DNA from: Rhizophagus clarus
Taxonomy: Eukaryota; Glomeromycota; Glomeromycetes; Glomerales; Glomeraceae
Reading direction: 5' to 3'
NCBI GenBank assembly: GCA_015698045.1
Contig: BLAL01000044.1
Span: 340,501-404,500 of the forward strand
DNA: 64,000 nucleotides
The notes beneath the pieces were generated by a model. The model saw only the letters and a program-made list of their open reading frames with translations. It was not told where the DNA came from and ran no database searches. Below, in pieces: positions 60,822-64,000 of this stretch. A program made the translations under genes and the position numbers. Numbering within the stretch: position 1 is the first letter of the stretch; the number at the start of each line of letters is the position of its first letter.

Positions 60822-61594
60822 TTAACTAGTAACGCGTTCTTGAAACTTGCGTAAATTAGAACCAAGATTTTGAGCGGCCTCGACACCTAAAAGAGATATT
60901 CAGCTTAATAACCAATAAATTTTGCCGCAAAAAAAATCTAATACTTACAAGCTTTACAATGTTCGTTGCTATGCTAAATTATTTAAAAAAGTATATAAGT
61001 AATTGGCTAAAAGAAAAACATTAATTGTTTAGACACGAAACAGACACAAACCTTTCCGCTAAGGATATATGAAAAAGATATAAAAATTTTTTTGGTTGTT
61101 AACAGGGAAATGATGAAAAAGTCAAAAAGAATTCTGGTGTTTAGCTTACCAATGATCAACACAAGATTGAGCAGACTTAATGGTTAATTCAATCATGCTA
61201 TTCAATTGAGGGGCGTCAAGTGACATTAATTGAGCAGTACAAGAAGCCAATGCTAATAATTACAAATAATATTAACCAGATAATCCTTTTTTAATTTCAA
61301 AATCTCCGAGACAATTTTCCTACCTGCGTTGGCACGACATTGTTTAGAACATCCTTCCGTACCACTCATCTCAGCACAATTCTACATGCATGAATTGTCA
61401 ATGTAAATTTTTTAAAAAGAAAATATACAAAAAAAGGTATTAATTCACACTTACAGTGCAAGCAGCAGCACTTTGAGCACTAAATTGTAAAATAAGAAAA
61501 TGGTTAAAAAAAAAAAAAAAAATACTATAAAATTATCCTTGATTCAACAAAAGCAATTTGTTTACCAGGCTTTAATGGAATCGAGGTGAGGCAT
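60822..61594 (-). CDS. Ten-cysteine four-helix copper-binding-like protein (Csp/DUF326-like)
   Basis: Six exons, 61594-61566, 61479-61455, 61381-61324, 61252-61150, 60968-60949 and 60886-60822, total exactly 99 residues. Cysteines are at 10, 17, 20, 29, 33, 42, 68, 72, 76 and 79, spaced in helical periods (C-x3-C, C-x2-C, C-x6-C) within four predicted alanine-rich helices, for example CAQSAAACTNCAEM and CVDHCNEHCKACVEAA. No signal peptide is seen, so it is cytosolic or organellar. This pattern is that of cytosolic copper-storage four-helix bundles, which hold Cu(I) along the inside of the bundle. Exon 5 is only 20 nt, and its acceptor is chosen because it alone restores the HCNEHCKAC frame. 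A different small Cys-rich family is possible. Confidence 0.65.
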
Positions 61595-62591
61595 TTTGTA
61601 TTAGTTAAAAAATTTGTGTTTCGATAATTCCTTTGGCTTTTAATTTATATTATTTCTTTGTCGAAAACCTGAGTATATTATGATGTAACTTTTTAATTCT
61701 TATTACATCATTTTCTCATTCTCCATACTTTATTTTTCCCTTAAATTATTATTCACATTCTTGCATTAAATCGTATGATTTCCATACTAACGTATAAAAT
61801 TTTACTTGCTTTATCGCGCTATTTAATTTAGATCACGTGAATATGTGAAACATCGGGCGTTTAAAATTTTAAGTGGCTTATCTAATAAATTATCAGTTAT
61901 TATTAATTTATGGTGCGCCTGATTTACTCTTTTTACGGTTGAAATAAACAGTATGAATTTTATTAAACATGAAATGTCACCTGTCGCGTGAAATTTAAGT
62001 CGTGTTATATGCATGCAAGCATTATTTGATCGTGCGACGTTACAATTGGAACTAGAGAAGTACGTAAAGAATTTATTTCGAACATCGAATTTTGTAATGA
62101 TGGCGATAAAGTTACTTCTGACAATTTTTTTTCTTGTTTTACATCTAAATTATGGATATTCCCGCAATATTACAAAATATCTTGGATTGCATGTGGTATT
62201 TATTAATGATATACATACAATACTCATAAAAAAAGGACAGAGTGTCTTAAATTGCTTCGAATATTAATTTATTTGTTATTTGTTATGAAAAAAATTTTTT
62301 TTTTACATATATTTAGCACCACTATACACATATTAAAAAGAAGAAAACCAAATATATTTATATATAGAAAATAATTTAATTTCTAATTATTATACTTCTC
62401 AATATAATTGAATTTTATTATAAAGAGGAAAAGTATGATATTTTAAGAATATAAATAAACTGATTATAAAATCGAATAATCGAATTCATAAAAGATAAAA
62501 ATATATTTATGTATAAATTTTCATTTCATTAAATTAATTGTCTGTACATTAAAAGGGTGTTAAAATTTATAATATATTATTTTTAAATATA
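61595..62591. other. Intergenic, no supported gene
   Basis: It includes the promoter of the Cys-rich gene. A plus-strand frame at 62013-62267 has a hydrophobic middle (NFVMMAIKLLLTIFFLVLHL) but no supporting context, so it is not called. Confidence 0.4.
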
Positions 62592-62768
62592 TTACAAAAT
62601 TAAACAAAATATAGTTACAATAAATCCGATAATACACATACTAATAATTGATACTTTCATTGCTTTTTCATCAGATGAATATTTAATATATTCCTCATTT
62701 TGAGTTTGATGATATTGTAAGAATGAATCTGAAATTCTTACAATATGAGAAGATGATTTATCATCCAT
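62592..62768 (-). CDS. 58-residue possible tail-anchored protein
   Basis: An uninterrupted frame from ATG 62768 to TAA 62594-62592, below the usual size cut-off. Residues 1-40 are polar and acidic/serine-rich (MDDKSSSHIVRISDSFLQYH and QTQNEEYIKY), then one hydrophobic segment of about 20 residues (VSIISMCIIGFIVTIFCLIL) ends the protein. This is the layout of a tail-anchored single-pass protein of ER or mitochondria. No family is recognised. The contrast between the coding-like N-terminus and the low-complexity surroundings supports it, but expression is unproven. Confidence 0.45.
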   Translation of the reverse strand: MDDKSSSHIVRISDSFLQYHQTQNEEYIKYSSDEKAMKVSIISMCIIGFIVTIFCLIL

Positions 62769-62841
62769 AGTTATATACGGTAAATGTAAAAAAAAAATAT
62801 TGGTGGGAAATATTTTAAAGACGTGAGAAAAACTTTGTTTC

Positions 62842-62875
<34 letters not shown>

Positions 62876-63280
62876 CGTTCGGTCCGTATTTGTATTATTT
62901 ATATTTAATTTTAAACAATGGAGAAATTTCGGAAAAATTTAATGAAAAAAAGCAAAAGCAGCAATAAAATACTCGTCACATGTGCATTTGTTGCATATAT
63001 TACATGTGAGAAATTATGATGGTTTGGCGTTCATTTATTACTTTTTTTGAAAGATCTGGATACTAGACCGCCCAGCCTAATGCGGGTAGATGCGGGTACA
63101 CCTGATCAAAAAAAAAAAAGCGGGATGATCATGTTATTGTCCGTATTATCCGCGGAAGTTATTCAAACGTTCCGGATTGTCTGCTCTCCTATTGTGGAAA
63201 TGATTTTGTTGACGTCAATAAAATCTGCGCGCAACAATTTAAAAATTTTTTTTCCTTTATTTTAAATTTCCGCGTTTATT
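62769..63280. promoter_or_regulatory. Upstream region of the small ORF and SET-domain gene
   Basis: 512 bp between divergent starts. It contains a long T-tract/A-tract junction at about 62839-62874 and a TGACGTCA-like GTTGACGTCAATA at 63208-63220, a CRE/ATF-type half-palindrome. Function is inferred only. Confidence 0.35.
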
Positions 63281-64000
63281 ATGGAAGAATCTCATAAACA
63301 AAAGAAATTTATTCATTGGTTAACTGAAAATGGAGTCATTTTCCCAAAATTGAAACTTATCAAGAACGGAATATTTTCCACCAATATAATCAATGAAAAT
63401 GAAATATTTGCTACAATTCCATTTTCAATCATAATTAATGATAAAATTGCTAATAAAACTTTACCTTATTTAAAAGATTTGTCATCATCTTATCATTATT
63501 CTTCATTAATAATTTTTTTAATTTACGAAAGATTATTGGGTGAAAAATCTTTTTATTTTCCTTATATTAATATTTTACCTAAACATGTTAATTCATTATT
63601 ATATTATGATGAAAATGAAATTAGTTATTTGTTAAAAGGTACTGATATTGAAAATTTTGTTATTGAAAGAAAATTACAATTAAAAAAATGTTATGAAGAA
63701 ATTTTGGAAAGTTTACCATCAGATGGAATATTAAAAGAAAATATGAGTTGGTAAAATTTTAACATTTACTTATTAAATAATTGAATTCATCATTTTAGAA
63801 TAATTGTTTTTTTTTATAGGGAATTATTTCTATGGGCATATAGTATTGTAGCATCACGTTCGTTCCCTAACAGATTAATTGATCCTGATGATACAGAATC
63901 AAAAAAAGTTTTGATTCCTTTAGCTGATTCGTTAAATCATAGACCAAGACAAAAAATCACTTGGCAATTCTCTGATGGGAATTCTATGCGATTGATTGCA
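63281..64000 (+). CDS. SET-domain methyltransferase-like protein, 3' end outside the window
   Basis: Two exons visible: 63281-63750 and 63820-64000 (open at the edge), about 217 residues. Residues 1-33 (KKFIHWLTENGVIFPKLKL) and GIFSTNIINENEIFATIPFS form the N-SET start typical of the SETD3/SETD6/Rubisco-LSMT class. The inserted helical region follows (SSLIIFLIYERLLGEKSFYF, with PYINILPKHVNSLLYY). Exon 2 gives WAYSIVASRSFP and IPLADSLNHRP, where the NH is the AdoMet-binding motif; the catalytic Tyr and RuBis-subs-bind domain lie beyond 64000. It likely methylates lysine or histidine of a cytosolic or ribosomal protein. The intron is GTAAAA...ATAG. Confidence 0.85.

Noticed and set aside
62013..62267. 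84-residue plus-strand frame with one hydrophobic segment
   Set aside because: No start context, homologue or splice evidence; it overlaps another random frame on the minus strand.

Overview
The window is very AT-rich eukaryotic nuclear DNA. Its short introns (about 60-100 nt, typically GTAAGT...AG), F-box and kinase sequences, Integrator subunit 2 gene and heavy load of non-LTR and DNA transposons fit an arbuscular mycorrhizal fungus of the Rhizophagus type. The organism assignment is inference; no rRNA, tRNA or CRISPR array was seen.

Positions 1-32.2 kb are almost entirely mobile and repetitive DNA. The central player is a DNA transposon family with CATCAGG... terminal inverted repeats. 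It is present as a 5.1 kb copy (2338-7464, TA target duplication) and a 16.4 kb copy (11224-27647). Each copy carries, on the minus strand, a four-exon gene for a small Myb/SANT-like DNA-binding protein, broken differently in the two copies. In both copies intron 1 of that gene contains a LINE-type retrotransposon at exactly the same nucleotide, flanked by the same 15-bp duplication. The two LINEs have divergent coding regions: the one in the large copy is full length (8.2 kb; ORF1 with RRM-like folds and a zinc knuckle; ORF2 with endonuclease, reverse transcriptase and RNase H), while the small one is a 1.3 kb deleted relative. The large copy also holds a 1.66 kb pyrimidine-rich hAT-like insertion and a 2.65 kb element built on an approximately 120-bp satellite; the small copy is itself inserted in an array of the same satellite. 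Several MITEs and a 44-bp higher-order AT satellite follow up to 32.2 kb.

Positions 32.3-64 kb hold the single-copy genes: an MPDU1-like PQ-loop protein (-) divergent from a three-exon thioredoxin (+); a seven-exon multi-pass acyltransferase-like protein (+); a large decayed unrecognised gene (-); a two-exon F-box-like protein (+); a further approximately 9 kb AT-rich stretch with MITEs; a nine-exon TMEM135-like peroxisomal/mitochondrial membrane protein (-) divergent from a 26-exon Integrator subunit 2 (+); a six-exon, ten-cysteine four-helix copper-protein-like gene (-); a 58-residue possible tail-anchored protein (-); and the first part of a SET-domain methyltransferase-like gene (+), cut by the window edge. 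Exon structures were assembled by eye from splice signals; for every multi-exon gene called intact the exon lengths sum to a multiple of three.

The genes are not an operon or cluster. What ties the left half together is the transposon nesting: each layer uses another element as its insertion site, and the CpG-to-TpG pattern separating the copies suggests methylation of these repeats.
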